Shown piece after piece: positions 22,563 through 30,697 of a DNA stretch of 64,000 nucleotides (position 1 is the first letter of the stretch; each line of letters opens with the position of its first letter). The notes under the pieces are model-generated. The model was given only the letters and a program-made list of their open reading frames with translations, made no database searches and was not told the DNA's origin. The stretch comes from Actinoallomurus iriomotensis (GTDB lineage Bacteria; Actinomycetota; Actinomycetes; Streptosporangiales; Streptosporangiaceae), in contig NZ_BSTJ01000005.1 in assembly GCF_030269445.1 (NCBI RefSeq), positions 372,001 through 436,000 on the forward strand, written 5' to 3'. The translations under genes were made by a program, and so were the position numbers.

Positions 22563-23201
22563 TCAGCGCCGGGCCGCCAGGTACTCCTTCACCTCCGGTG
22601 ACGCCTTGGCGTACGCGCCGGAGTCGAAGGGCGGCTGCGGGTCGTACTCGATCGCGAGCTGGCACGCCTCGGCGACGGTCCGTCCCGCGACGAGCTCGGC
22701 CAGCCGCAGGGCCATGTCGATGCCCGAGGAGACCCCCGCGGCGGTGATGACGCCGCCGGGCTGCTCGACGACCCGCCGTGCCGTGTACGTCGCGCCGTAG
22801 GACTCCAGCTGCCCGACCGCGCTCCAGTGCGTGGTGGCCTCCAGCCCGTCCAGCAGACCGGCCGCGCCGAGCAGCAGCGAGCCGGTGCACACCGACGTCG
22901 TCCACCGCGTCGTGGCGTGGATCCGGCGGATCCACGCCAGCAGCGGCTCGTCGGTGACGCGACGCCGCGCGCCGGGACCGCCGGGCACCAGCAGCACGTC
23001 GGCGCGGGCGACGTCCGTCAGGGCGGCCGTCGCGACGAGGGAGAGCGAGCCGTCCCCGTCCGCGCACGGACCGGCGGCCTCGGCGGCGAAGACGACCTCG
23101 GCCTCCGGAAGCATCCGCAGGACCTCGTACGGGCCGACGGCGTCGAGCGCGGTGACGCCGTCGAAGATCGGGATGACGATGCGCACGGGCATGCCTTTCA
23201 T
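22563..23201 (-). CDS. DJ-1/PfpI family protein (isonitrile hydratase-like)
   Basis: A 212-residue class I glutamine amidotransferase-like protein. IVIPIFDGVTALDAVGPYEVL opens the fold, and the nucleophile elbow SVCTGSLLLGAAGLLDG carries the conserved cysteine followed by THW. It is the same domain as the N-terminal half of the adjacent AraC regulator, so the pair probably arose by duplication. It is 14 bp downstream of that regulator, in one operon. Enzymatic activity (isonitrile hydratase, deglycase or none) cannot be told. Confidence 0.85.
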   Translation of the reverse strand: MKGMPVRIVIPIFDGVTALDAVGPYEVLRMLPEAEVVFAAEAAGPCADGDGSLSLVATAALTDVARADVLLVPGGPGARRRVTDEPLLAWIRRIHATTRWTTSVCTGSLLLGAAGLLDGLEATTHWSAVGQLESYGATYTARRVVEQPGGVITAAGVSSGIDMALRLAELVAGRTVAEACQLAIEYDPQPPFDSGAYAKASPEVKEYLAARR

Positions 23202-23215
23202 CGAGGCCGGGGCCC

Positions 23216-24184
23216 TCAGCGGGCCGCGGCGCGGGCGGAGAAGTGCCGTCGGTACTCGCCCGGGGTGACCTGGACGGTGCGTCTGAAGCTGCGATGCATG
23301 GTCTCGACGGTGCCGAACCCGCAGGCGCGGGCCACCGACTCCAGAGGGGCCGCGGTGGTCTCCAGCAGCCGCCGGGCGGCCTCGACCCGTGAGTTTTCGA
23401 CGTAGGCGGCCGGGGTCCGGCCAGTCTCGGCGCGGAAGACGCGGGCGAAGTGCCGCTCGCTCATCGCGGCGCGGGCGGCGAGGGCCGGCACGGTCAGGTC
23501 ACCGTCGGGGTGGCCCGCGATCCAGCCGAGGACCTCGCGCAGCGGCACGCGTACCGGTCGTCGCGCGGCGAGCTGGGTGCTGAACTGCGCCTGTCCTCCG
23601 GGCCGCTGCACGAACATCACCAGCTGACGGGCGATGGCGCGCGACACCTCCGGCCCGTGGTCGTCCTCGACCATCGCGAGCGCCAGGTCCATGCCCGCGG
23701 TGACGCCGGCCGAGGTCCACAGGTCACCGTCCCGAACGAATATCGGGTCGGGGCAGACGACGGCCTCCGGATGCCGCTCGGCCAGCTCTCCGCAGCGTCT
23801 CCAGTGGGTCACCACGCGACGTCCGGCCAGGAGCCCGGCCGCGCCCAGGAGGAACGCGCCGCTGCACACCGACGCCGTACGCCGGGCTCCGCGGGCGGTC
23901 CGGGCGAACCAGTCGACCAGGCGCCGGTCCGCGCACGCCCGGTCGATCCCCTCCCCGCCGACGACGACCAGCGTGTCCACCGGGCCGGTCATCTCGTCGA
24001 CGGTCATGGTCGGGGTGACCGGCAGACCGCCGCTGGAGGGGACCGGGCCGTGCGCGGCGGCCACGGTCTCCACGACGACGCCCCCGGTGATCCGCCCCGC
24101 CTTGGTGAACACCTCGTGCGGCCCGGTCAGATCGAGGATCTGAAACCCCGGGAACACGGCGAAGACGACGCGGCGGCTGGTCAT
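23216..24184 (-). CDS. GlxA-type AraC regulator with DJ-1/PfpI domain
   Basis: A 322-residue regulator. The N-terminal DJ-1/PfpI sensor domain (VVFAVFPGFQILDLTGPHEVF, SVCSGAFLLGAAGLLAGRRVVTHW) is followed by a C-terminal AraC DNA-binding domain with two helix-turn-helices (LTVPALAARAAMSERHFARVFRAE; PLESVARACGFGTVETMHRSFRR). ATG 24184 is used; the frame extends to 24505, but that part is antisense to the P450 gene. It is divergent from the cytochrome P450, with about 150 bp between starts, and co-transcribed with a DJ-1 paralogue, so it may control both. Confidence 0.9.
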   Translation of the reverse strand: MTSRRVVFAVFPGFQILDLTGPHEVFTKAGRITGGVVVETVAAAHGPVPSSGGLPVTPTMTVDEMTGPVDTLVVVGGEGIDRACADRRLVDWFARTARGARRTASVCSGAFLLGAAGLLAGRRVVTHWRRCGELAERHPEAVVCPDPIFVRDGDLWTSAGVTAGMDLALAMVEDDHGPEVSRAIARQLVMFVQRPGGQAQFSTQLAARRPVRVPLREVLGWIAGHPDGDLTVPALAARAAMSERHFARVFRAETGRTPAAYVENSRVEAARRLLETTAAPLESVARACGFGTVETMHRSFRRTVQVTPGEYRRHFSARAAAR

Positions 24185-24322
24185 GCCCCCACTGTGGCGG
24201 CGTCCGTCCGACGGCCGCAAGGACACGGAAATGACGATTTCCGCCATCGCCGAGCGACGATGGCCGCCGGGCCGGCCGTGGACAGGAGGGACCCGCTGTC
24301 CGTTTCGTCCGCTCGTAGGCCG

Positions 24323-24328
24323 TAACGT
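24323..24328 (+). promoter_or_regulatory. -10 element for a leaderless P450 transcript
   Basis: TAACGT (TAnnnT) ends seven bases before the GTG at 24336, the spacing expected when transcription starts at the start codon. No clear -35 is seen. Confidence 0.4.
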
Positions 24329-24335
24329 CACCTGG

Positions 24336-25490
24336 GTGAGCCATCCCATCGGCGCGAGCGCCACCGTCGACGAGCTGACCATCGACCCGCATCCGCTGCT
24401 CGCCCGGCTGCGGGCCGCCGAGCCCGTTTCCTGGCTGCCCGCGCTCGGCGGGTGGCTGGTCACCCGGCACGACCTGGCCCGCGAGGTCATGCGCGACGCC
24501 CGCACCTACACCGTGGACGATCCGCGTTTCTCCACCGCGCGGCTCATCGGGCCCAGCATGCTCTCCCTCGACGGGCCGGCGCACACTCGGCACCGTGAGC
24601 CGTTCGCCCGTACCTTCCGGCCCGCCGAGACGCGGGCGCGGTTCACCGCGTTCGTGGCCGCCGAGGTGGACCGGCTGGTCGGCGCGTTGCGGCCGGCCGG
24701 GCGGGCGGAGCTGCGCGCCGAGCTGGCCGGGCCACTCGCGGTCGCGGTCGTCGCCGAGGCGCTGGGGCTCGGCGACACCGACGCCGCGACCATCCGGTCG
24801 TGGTACGAGGCGCTCGTCGCGGGCGTGTCGGCCATCACCGCCGGCGAGGAGGCCGTGGTGCCCGAGGCGTACGGGCTGCTGCGTGCGCGGGTCGAGGAGG
24901 CGATCAAGGAGGGGCGGCCGTCCTCGCTGCTCGCCGAGGTGGCCGCACGGCCCGAGGGCCTGACCTCCGCCGAGGTCGTCGCCGACGCCGCCGTGCTGAT
25001 GTTCGGCGGCATCGACACCACCGAAGGGATGATCACGAACGCGGCGGCGCACCTGCTCGGCCATCCGGACCAGCTCGCGCTGGTGCGCGAGGACCCCGCG
25101 CTGCTCGCCGGCGCCATCGAGGAGTCGGTGCGCATGGAGCCGGCCGCCTCGGTCGTGGACCGGTACGCCGTGCGGGACGTGCGGCTCGGCGACGCGGACA
25201 TCCGTGCCGGCGACCTCGTTCGGGTCTCGATCGCGGGCGCGAACCGCGACCCGGCCGTCTTCGCCGACCCGGACCGCTTCGACATACGCCGCGAGGACGC
25301 CGACCGGCACCTGTCGTTCGCGCGCGGCCCGCACTTCTGTTTCGGCGCGCACCTGGCCCGCCTGGAGACCGCGACCGCGCTGGGCGCCCTGCTCCGGCTC
25401 CCCGGCCTGCGCCTGGAACACACCGACGGGCCGCGTGGCCTGGTGTTCCGCAAGCCCGCCGAGGTCCGTGTCCGCTGGACCTCGGCGTGA
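24336..25490 (+). CDS. Cytochrome P450
   Basis: A 384-residue bacterial class I P450. I-helix oxygen-binding motif GGIDTT (residues 224-229), ExxR at E263-R266 and heme loop FARGPHFCFG with the thiolate ligand C335. A redox partner is not nearby. GTG 24336 is chosen because the protein then starts at family length; an in-frame ATG 24231 with AAGGA upstream would add 35 unusual residues. The predicted transcript is leaderless. It is divergent from the GlxA-type regulator. The substrate is unknown. Confidence 0.9.
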   Translation: MSHPIGASATVDELTIDPHPLLARLRAAEPVSWLPALGGWLVTRHDLAREVMRDARTYTVDDPRFSTARLIGPSMLSLDGPAHTRHREPFARTFRPAETRARFTAFVAAEVDRLVGALRPAGRAELRAELAGPLAVAVVAEALGLGDTDAATIRSWYEALVAGVSAITAGEEAVVPEAYGLLRARVEEAIKEGRPSSLLAEVAARPEGLTSAEVVADAAVLMFGGIDTTEGMITNAAAHLLGHPDQLALVREDPALLAGAIEESVRMEPAASVVDRYAVRDVRLGDADIRAGDLVRVSIAGANRDPAVFADPDRFDIRREDADRHLSFARGPHFCFGAHLARLETATALGALLRLPGLRLEHTDGPRGLVFRKPAEVRVRWTSA

Positions 25491-25501
25491 CACGGCCCAC
25501 C

Positions 25502-25520
25502 GCCTTTACATTGTAGATCA
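25502..25520. repeat. 19-bp direct repeat, copy A, at the 3' side of the NACHT gene
   Basis: GCCTTTACATTGTAGATCA. It differs at one base from the copy at 29174-29192 in the same orientation. The core TTTACATTGTAGA is a palindrome. It lies in the 39-bp convergent gap between the P450 and NACHT genes. Confidence 0.8.
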
Positions 25521-25529
25521 ACTCGCGGT

Positions 25530-28500
25530 TCAGGCCCGTACGAGGAGCATGATCTGGTTGGCGGAGGCGGCCGTCCGCCGGTCCGCGAGCACGATCAGCG
25601 TGCCCAGGGCCCGGGCCAGCCGCCCCGCGAGGTCCCTCTCCTGCTGCCGTTGCAGCAGGGCGATCGCGGCCAGGAGCCCGGTCCCCGCGACCGCCAGGGC
25701 GGACTCGTCGAACGGAGCCCGGCGATCGAGGATCGGGGCGGCCACGGCGTGGGCGCGCACCAGGATCTCCCGTACCTCCGCACGGGCCGGGTCGTCCGAC
25801 AGCTGCCGCAGGACCTCCCGGATCTCACCGCCCGGGTCCTCGGCGCCTCGCGCGGTCTCCGCGGTGGATCCGCCGAGGAGCTTGGCGACGAACCGCTCGA
25901 ACGAGGTGCGCGCCTGGCCGTCGCCGGCCTTGGCGCCGCGCGGCGGGCTCGGCCACTGGCGCAGGAGCGCACCGGCCGCGGGGACGATGGCGGGCAGCAG
26001 GTCCGGGTCGGCGAGACCGCGGGCGATGTCGCAGGCGAGGGCACGGTTCAGGTCGCGGCTCAGCGCACGGCCCAGGTCACGGGCACGGGCCGCGGAGTCG
26101 GTGATCCGGCGCCGGCGCTCCAGGTCGTGTTCGGCGTCGTCGCCGCCGAGGAGGTCGAGGAGATGACGGGTGAGGTCGCGGGCGCGGACGACGGCGGAGT
26201 CGTGGGCGGTGTCCCGGTACGGCGGCAGGTCGAGGTCGAGGCGCCGGGCCCGGTCGCGGTCGAGCCGGTGCGCGCCGCGGAACGCCTGGAGCGGCAGGTC
26301 GGCCGCCCGCTCCCGCGCGTCGGCGCGGTCGAGGGCCCGCGTGTACGCCCGCGCCTGGTCGCGGCACCGCTCGAGGTCGTGCGCCAGGTCCGTGCCGTGA
26401 TGTACGGCGAGGGCGCGCCTCAGGTCGCGGATGCGGTGGCGCATGAGAGGCGTGACGCCCGGATCCGGCCGGCTCAGGGCGTAGGTGAGATCCCCGGCCA
26501 GCGCGTGGGCGTGCGCGACGGCGGGCTCCAGCCCCTTGCCCTGGCGACCGCCGGCGGTGGCCCGATCGAGGACCAGCGCGAGGTCATGTCCTGCGGACAG
26601 CTCCCGCCAGAGCGCGGTGCCGAGGTTCATCGCGACGGCGAACACGATGTTGACCACCTCGGGGCCGGAACGGACGTAACGGACGTGCTGCAGGTCCGCG
26701 GCCAGGTCGAACACGAGGTCGATGACGCCGGCGAGATCACGGGCGCGATCCACCGTCATCATCCACTCGATCGCCGACGGCTCGAGCGGATCGGCGCGGA
26801 GGTGAGGGGCGAAGGCACGCGTGTAGGCCAGGAGATGGTGCAGGTCGCGGTCGGGGACGGGCCACGGGATCCGCGCCAGGCGCAACGCCGGCCGGATCGC
26901 CTCCAGGACCGTACCGGGGTAGCCGCCGAGCCGCTCCCGGGCCGGCGTGTAGGGCCACGGAACCCGGTCCGGCCGGTGGAGCACGACGCGGCGTTCACCG
27001 GCCCAGACGGTGTGCCGGCCGAGGACGGGCGTCAGGGTGGCGTCGGGATGGGCGAGTTCGGCCGGAGCGGGCAGCCGGTATGTGGGGCCCTCGTCGAGCA
27101 GGGTGTTGAGCCAGCCCACGAAACGTGCCGCGTCGTCGGCCCACATGCCGACGGCCGGGGAGCGTCCGGTGGCGCCTTCGCCGCGCGGTGGCGGCGGAGT
27201 GTGGCGTCCGGCCCCGCGCTCGTACAGGACGAACAGGTGGTACAGGTCGTGGGAGACCGGCTGGGCGCACACCGCGGCGGTGCCGTGCCAGACGATCTCC
27301 CGCAGGCCGCGCGAGGCGGTCACGGCGGCGATGAGCCGCAGCCGCCGGCGAGCCGCCGGGTCGTCGCGGGCGGGCACGTCCGCCGCCGTGAGGAGCCGGT
27401 TGAGCCGGGCCCGGGTGCCGGGGTCGATCTCCAGCGCCTCATCGGCGCAGTCGAACGCGAGCGCCAGCGCGTCGATGGTGCCGGACGCGAGGCAGGCGTC
27501 GATGACCGGTGTCGCGTTGCTGCCCGCGGCCCACAGCAGCGTGGTCTCCCGCCACCACGGATCGTTGACGCCTTCGGTGAGCAGGTGCAGGTGCTCGGCG
27601 GGCTCGGCGCGGATGTGGGCGGCGGCCAGGTACTCCTGCAGGCTGAGATGGACGAAGCCGCAGGCGCCGTGCTCGCCGCCGACGAGCACGCCGTTCTTGC
27701 GGACCTCCTCAAGGAAGATCGCCGGGGTGAGCCCCTCCTGGCCGGTGACGTGCCGCAGCGGCCCGCGGATCAGGTCCTCGGCGTCGGCGGCGGGCATGTC
27801 GCGGGTCCGCTCGCGCATCATCCGCAGCGCCAGGTGACGCATGACGCGCACCTTCTTGGGACCCTCCAGGCCGGTCGCGTCGGCGAGGTTCTTGGCCTCC
27901 TGACGCCGGTGGAGCAACGCGTCGCACATCTCCGAGTACAGGTCCGCGCGGCTGCGCGGCAGCGCGCCCCGGTAGCGGTGCACGTTGGCGATCATGGTGA
28001 GGAGCAGCGGGTTCGCGGCGAGCTCGTACATCGCCGGGCCACTCCTCAGCTTGCGCAACAGGTCGTCGGCCTGCCGGCGGGCGGCGGCCCGCACCGGCCC
28101 GCCCGACCGGTTCCGCGCGCGGCACTCGACGGCGTAGGACCAGTGGTGCAGGAACTCGGAGATCTGCTCCGCGGTGAAGCGCTGGACCTGCAGCACGTCG
28201 GCGTTGGGCAGCGGATTGGAGGAGTAGCCGTGCGGCCGGGAGGTGATGACGAAGGTGTTCGCGGGATACCGTTCGATCTGCCGGCGTATCCATCGGACGA
28301 CGGTCGCGCGATCCCGGTCGTCGGCGATCTCGTCCAGGCCGTCCAGCAGGATCACGCACCGGCCCTTGTCCAGCCGCGTGCCCAGCCAGTTCGCCGGGAT
28401 CCGGCCGTCCAGCCACCCGGCCGAACTCGCCACGTCCGGCAGGAACGGCGGCTGTTCGGCCAGGATCGACCGGACGTGGTCGCGCAGGTAGAGCAGTACC

Positions 28501-29051
28501 GGTAACTGCCGCCGGCGCCAGAACCTCCAGTGCCGACCGCACATCGCCAGGGCGGTGTGCCGGGCGAGCGTGGTCTTGCCCGACCCCGAGGCGCCGATCA
28601 CCGCGAAGACCCGGCGTTCCCCCAGGAACGACTGCAACGGCCGTCGCGCTCCGGCCTGCTGCGGCGCCACCGGACCGAGCCCCGAGTCGCGCTCGGTCTC
28701 CTGCGGCGGGCGGGGCCGGAGGGCCACGTCCACGTACACCTGGCGCATCCGCAGCACGAACTCGCCGTGCGTCACCACCCCGATGGTCTCCATGTCGGCC
28801 ACCGAGGCCCGGAGCTGCCGCAGATACGTACGCCGGCGGCCGAGCATCCAGCGTTCCACCGCGCCGGGCGGGGCCTCGGACCGGGAGATGTGCAGGGAGA
28901 GCACCGAGCCGAGCACCGTGAAGCCCAGCGCCAGGTACGCCCAGGTCCACCTGACGCCGGCGCCGGCGACGACCTGGTTGGTCGCCACTCCCCCGGCCAC
29001 CAGGGCCGCCGCTCCGGCCATCACCAACATGCCGGCCTGCGTACGCTTCAT
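25530..29051 (-). CDS. Membrane-anchored NACHT-domain NTPase
   Basis: A 1173-residue STAND ATPase. Two hydrophobic segments (residues ~7-25 and 35-53) anchor the N-terminus. The NACHT module has Walker A GASGSGKT (153-160), Walker B ILLDGLDE (234-241) and the FVITSRPHGY sensor region. A winged-helix/helical part containing FVHLSLQEYLAAAHI follows. The C-terminal about 600 residues are helical and rich in Ala, Arg and Asp (repeated RARDL-type runs) with no domain I recognise. Bacterial NACHT proteins of this architecture include antiphage NLR-like factors, but others regulate development, so a defence role is an inference. Start ATG 29051 follows GGGGAG. It is flanked by 19-bp direct repeats and divergent from an FHA gene. 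Confidence 0.87.
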   Translation of the reverse strand: MKRTQAGMLVMAGAAALVAGGVATNQVVAGAGVRWTWAYLALGFTVLGSVLSLHISRSEAPPGAVERWMLGRRRTYLRQLRASVADMETIGVVTHGEFVLRMRQVYVDVALRPRPPQETERDSGLGPVAPQQAGARRPLQSFLGERRVFAVIGASGSGKTTLARHTALAMCGRHWRFWRRRQLPVLLYLRDHVRSILAEQPPFLPDVASSAGWLDGRIPANWLGTRLDKGRCVILLDGLDEIADDRDRATVVRWIRRQIERYPANTFVITSRPHGYSSNPLPNADVLQVQRFTAEQISEFLHHWSYAVECRARNRSGGPVRAAARRQADDLLRKLRSGPAMYELAANPLLLTMIANVHRYRGALPRSRADLYSEMCDALLHRRQEAKNLADATGLEGPKKVRVMRHLALRMMRERTRDMPAADAEDLIRGPLRHVTGQEGLTPAIFLEEVRKNGVLVGGEHGACGFVHLSLQEYLAAAHIRAEPAEHLHLLTEGVNDPWWRETTLLWAAGSNATPVIDACLASGTIDALALAFDCADEALEIDPGTRARLNRLLTAADVPARDDPAARRRLRLIAAVTASRGLREIVWHGTAAVCAQPVSHDLYHLFVLYERGAGRHTPPPPRGEGATGRSPAVGMWADDAARFVGWLNTLLDEGPTYRLPAPAELAHPDATLTPVLGRHTVWAGERRVVLHRPDRVPWPYTPARERLGGYPGTVLEAIRPALRLARIPWPVPDRDLHHLLAYTRAFAPHLRADPLEPSAIEWMMTVDRARDLAGVIDLVFDLAADLQHVRYVRSGPEVVNIVFAVAMNLGTALWRELSAGHDLALVLDRATAGGRQGKGLEPAVAHAHALAGDLTYALSRPDPGVTPLMRHRIRDLRRALAVHHGTDLAHDLERCRDQARAYTRALDRADARERAADLPLQAFRGAHRLDRDRARRLDLDLPPYRDTAHDSAVVRARDLTRHLLDLLGGDDAEHDLERRRRITDSAARARDLGRALSRDLNRALACDIARGLADPDLLPAIVPAAGALLRQWPSPPRGAKAGDGQARTSFERFVAKLLGGSTAETARGAEDPGGEIREVLRQLSDDPARAEVREILVRAHAVAAPILDRRAPFDESALAVAGTGLLAAIALLQRQQERDLAGRLARALGTLIVLADRRTAASANQIMLLVRA

Positions 29052-29116
29052 CCGCTCCCCTGTCGATCGGCCCGCCGTCCTGGTGCCGCCGGTCACCACT
29101 TAATCGGTCACAGGCC

Positions 29117-29137
29117 CGGCGAATGCGCCATTCGCCG
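29117..29137. promoter_or_regulatory. 21-bp palindrome between the NACHT and FHA genes
   Basis: CGGCGAATG (29117-29125), three bases, then its exact reverse complement CATTCGCCG (29129-29137). It lies 66 bp before the NACHT ATG and about 130 bp before the FHA ATG, placing it in the divergent promoter region as a likely operator. Confidence 0.6.
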
Positions 29138-29173
29138 AACTTTCCGCAGCAGCCACGACCGAAAGAGCGAATG

Positions 29174-29192
29174 GCCTTTACGTTGTAGATCA
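29174..29192. repeat. 19-bp direct repeat, copy B, at the 5' side of the NACHT gene
   Basis: GCCTTTACGTTGTAGATCA, 18 of 19 bases identical to 25502-25520. The core TTTAC-GT-TGTAGA resembles the TACA-TGTA dyads bound by BlaI/MecI-type repressors. It is either an operator for the divergent NACHT and FHA genes or a boundary repeat. Confidence 0.7.
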
Positions 29193-29268
29193 TCAGCGTT
29201 GGGGGCGCACTACCTGGACACTCCGTCGCGTACTGGACACAGCACTTTCCGGTCCGGATACTCATCTC

Positions 29269-29793
29269 ATGGCAGGGCTTCCGGCACGCGCCTCGGATGC
29301 GGATCGCGATCGTGTACTCCGCGAGCTACGCGAGAGGGTCGCGGAGGGCAGACTGTCGCATGAGACGTTCGAACGGCGCGTCGAGTCGGCGCTGCGGGCC
29401 CGCAGCAACGCGGAGCTGACCGCGCTCGTCAGCGACCTGCCCCCGGCCAGCCGCCTGGTCCGCGGTCTCACCGGAGCCGTCACCTCACTGTCGTCGATGA
29501 CCGCACGCCTGGAGGCCGCCTGGCGCGCGCCGCGCCTGCCGCGCTTCGCCCTCCCCCCGCACGACTGGTCGCGCCTGCTGATCGGCCGCGCGCCGGGCTG
29601 CCAGTTCGTCGTGACCGACCTGAGCGTCTCCCGGGTGCACGCCGAACTCCGCCGTGCCGGGGACAACTGGCTGCTGTCCGACCTCGGCTCGATGAACGGC
29701 ACGCTCGTCAACGGCTACCGCATCGTCGCACCCACGCGCGTACGCCCGGGCGATGAGGTCACCTTCGGCAAGACCCGCTTCATCCTCGCCTGA
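29269..29793 (+). CDS. DUF1707 and FHA domain protein
   Basis: A 174-residue protein. Residues about 6-62 form a DUF1707 domain (ASDADRDRVLRELRERVAEGRLSHETFERRVESALRARSNAEL), common in actinobacterial membrane or signalling proteins. The C-terminal FHA domain (residues ~100-174) shows LLIGRAPGCQFVV, SVSRVHAEL and DLGSMNGTLVNG, the phosphothreonine-binding residues. It probably reads Ser/Thr kinase phosphorylation. It is divergent from the NACHT gene and shares its promoter region, so a functional link is possible. No ribosome binding site is evident before ATG 29269. Confidence 0.9.
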   Translation: MAGLPARASDADRDRVLRELRERVAEGRLSHETFERRVESALRARSNAELTALVSDLPPASRLVRGLTGAVTSLSSMTARLEAAWRAPRLPRFALPPHDWSRLLIGRAPGCQFVVTDLSVSRVHAELRRAGDNWLLSDLGSMNGTLVNGYRIVAPTRVRPGDEVTFGKTRFILA

Positions 29794-29818
29794 CGAGCGC
29801 GACGCGGCCACACGGCCG

Positions 29819-30451
29819 TCATTGCCGGTCCTTCGTCTCGGGGGCGACAGGGGCGTTGAGGTTGTACCGGATGCCCGCGACGCGGATCAGGAAACAGGCG
29901 AGGGCGGCCCCGAGCGCCGCGGGAAGACCGTAGACACCTGCGCGTACCGCCGCCACGGCGACGGCCGCGCCGACCAGGGCGGGGATGGCGTACAGGCCAC
30001 TGGTGAGGACCGTGGGGACGCGACGGACGAGAACATCGCGGATCGTCCCGCCGCCGACGCCCGTGACGGCTCCCAGGATGACGGCCGGGGCGACGGCGAG
30101 ACCGTACTGCAGGGACTTGGTCGCCCCGGTGACGCAGAACAGGCTCAGCCCCGCGGCGTCGAACAGCTCGATGTGCGGGGCGAGCCTCCGCAGCGGCCGG
30201 CTGAGGAAGAACGCGACCAGCGAGCCGCCCGCCGCCACCACGAGATAGGGCCAGTATCGGAACGTCGCGGGCGGCAGCGCGTCGATGAGGGTGTCGCGCA
30301 GGACCCCGCCGCCGAGGGCGGTCATCATGCCGAGCGTCAGCACCCCGACGATGTCGAGCCGGGTGGCGCGCAGGCCCGTGATGGCACCGTTGAGCGCGAA
30401 CGCGAAGGTACCGGCGAGATCGAGCGCGAGCAGAAGCGGTGATTCGGACAT
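29819..30451 (-). CDS. TRIC cation channel family protein (UPF0126)
   Basis: A 210-residue membrane protein with seven hydrophobic segments formed by two related halves. Each half carries a kinked glycine-rich helix (ALGGGVLRDTL; GVGGGTIRDVL), the hallmark of prokaryotic TRIC potassium channels. It was formerly annotated as a glycine-transporter-like or YicG family protein. It converges with the FHA gene with about 25 bp between stops. The C-terminus (PVAPETKDRQ) is a short polar tail. Confidence 0.9.
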   Translation of the reverse strand: MSESPLLLALDLAGTFAFALNGAITGLRATRLDIVGVLTLGMMTALGGGVLRDTLIDALPPATFRYWPYLVVAAGGSLVAFFLSRPLRRLAPHIELFDAAGLSLFCVTGATKSLQYGLAVAPAVILGAVTGVGGGTIRDVLVRRVPTVLTSGLYAIPALVGAAVAVAAVRAGVYGLPAALGAALACFLIRVAGIRYNLNAPVAPETKDRQ

Positions 30452-30616
30452 GACCGTCAGCGTGCCTCCTCATCCGGCCGGCCACGAACCCGGCCGTGGA
30501 CCTCAGGCGGCGTCATGACCCCCGAGGCACGCGTCGGCGTCGTCTGTGCCCGCTCATACCCGCCGGAAGCGCCGCCGGACACGGTCTCGGCTTGATAACA
30601 CTGCGTGCCGGCCGTC

Positions 30617-30645
30617 TTGACGGCGTCCTCCGGCGGTCCTACTTT
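30617..30645 (+). promoter_or_regulatory. Promoter of the ROK-sugar operon
   Basis: TTGACG (30617-30622), 17-base spacer, TACTTT (30640-30645). Transcription should begin near 30652, so the operator at 30654-30674 starts at about +3. Confidence 0.7.
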
Positions 30646-30653
30646 CACCGGCA

Positions 30654-30674
30654 CGTTAGGAAAGTTTCCTAACG
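30654..30674. promoter_or_regulatory. ROK operator, perfect 10+1+10 palindrome
   Basis: CGTTAGGAAA (30654-30663), central G, then TTTCCTAACG (30665-30674). TTAGGAAA/TTTCCTAA dyads are typical of ROK repressors in actinobacteria. The site lies at the predicted transcription start of the rok gene, indicating autorepression of the whole operon. Confidence 0.8.
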
Positions 30675-30697
30675 CCATTGCTCCCGCCGGAGTCGCC

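Noticed and set aside
25650-28505. A 951-codon plus-strand frame opposite the NACHT gene
   Set aside because: Walker motifs and domain order are on the minus strand; this frame is a shadow.
29799-29820. Short CGGCC-ACAC-GGCCG hairpin between the FHA and TRIC genes
   Set aside because: A five-base GC stem is expected by chance here and it overlaps the TRIC stop codon.
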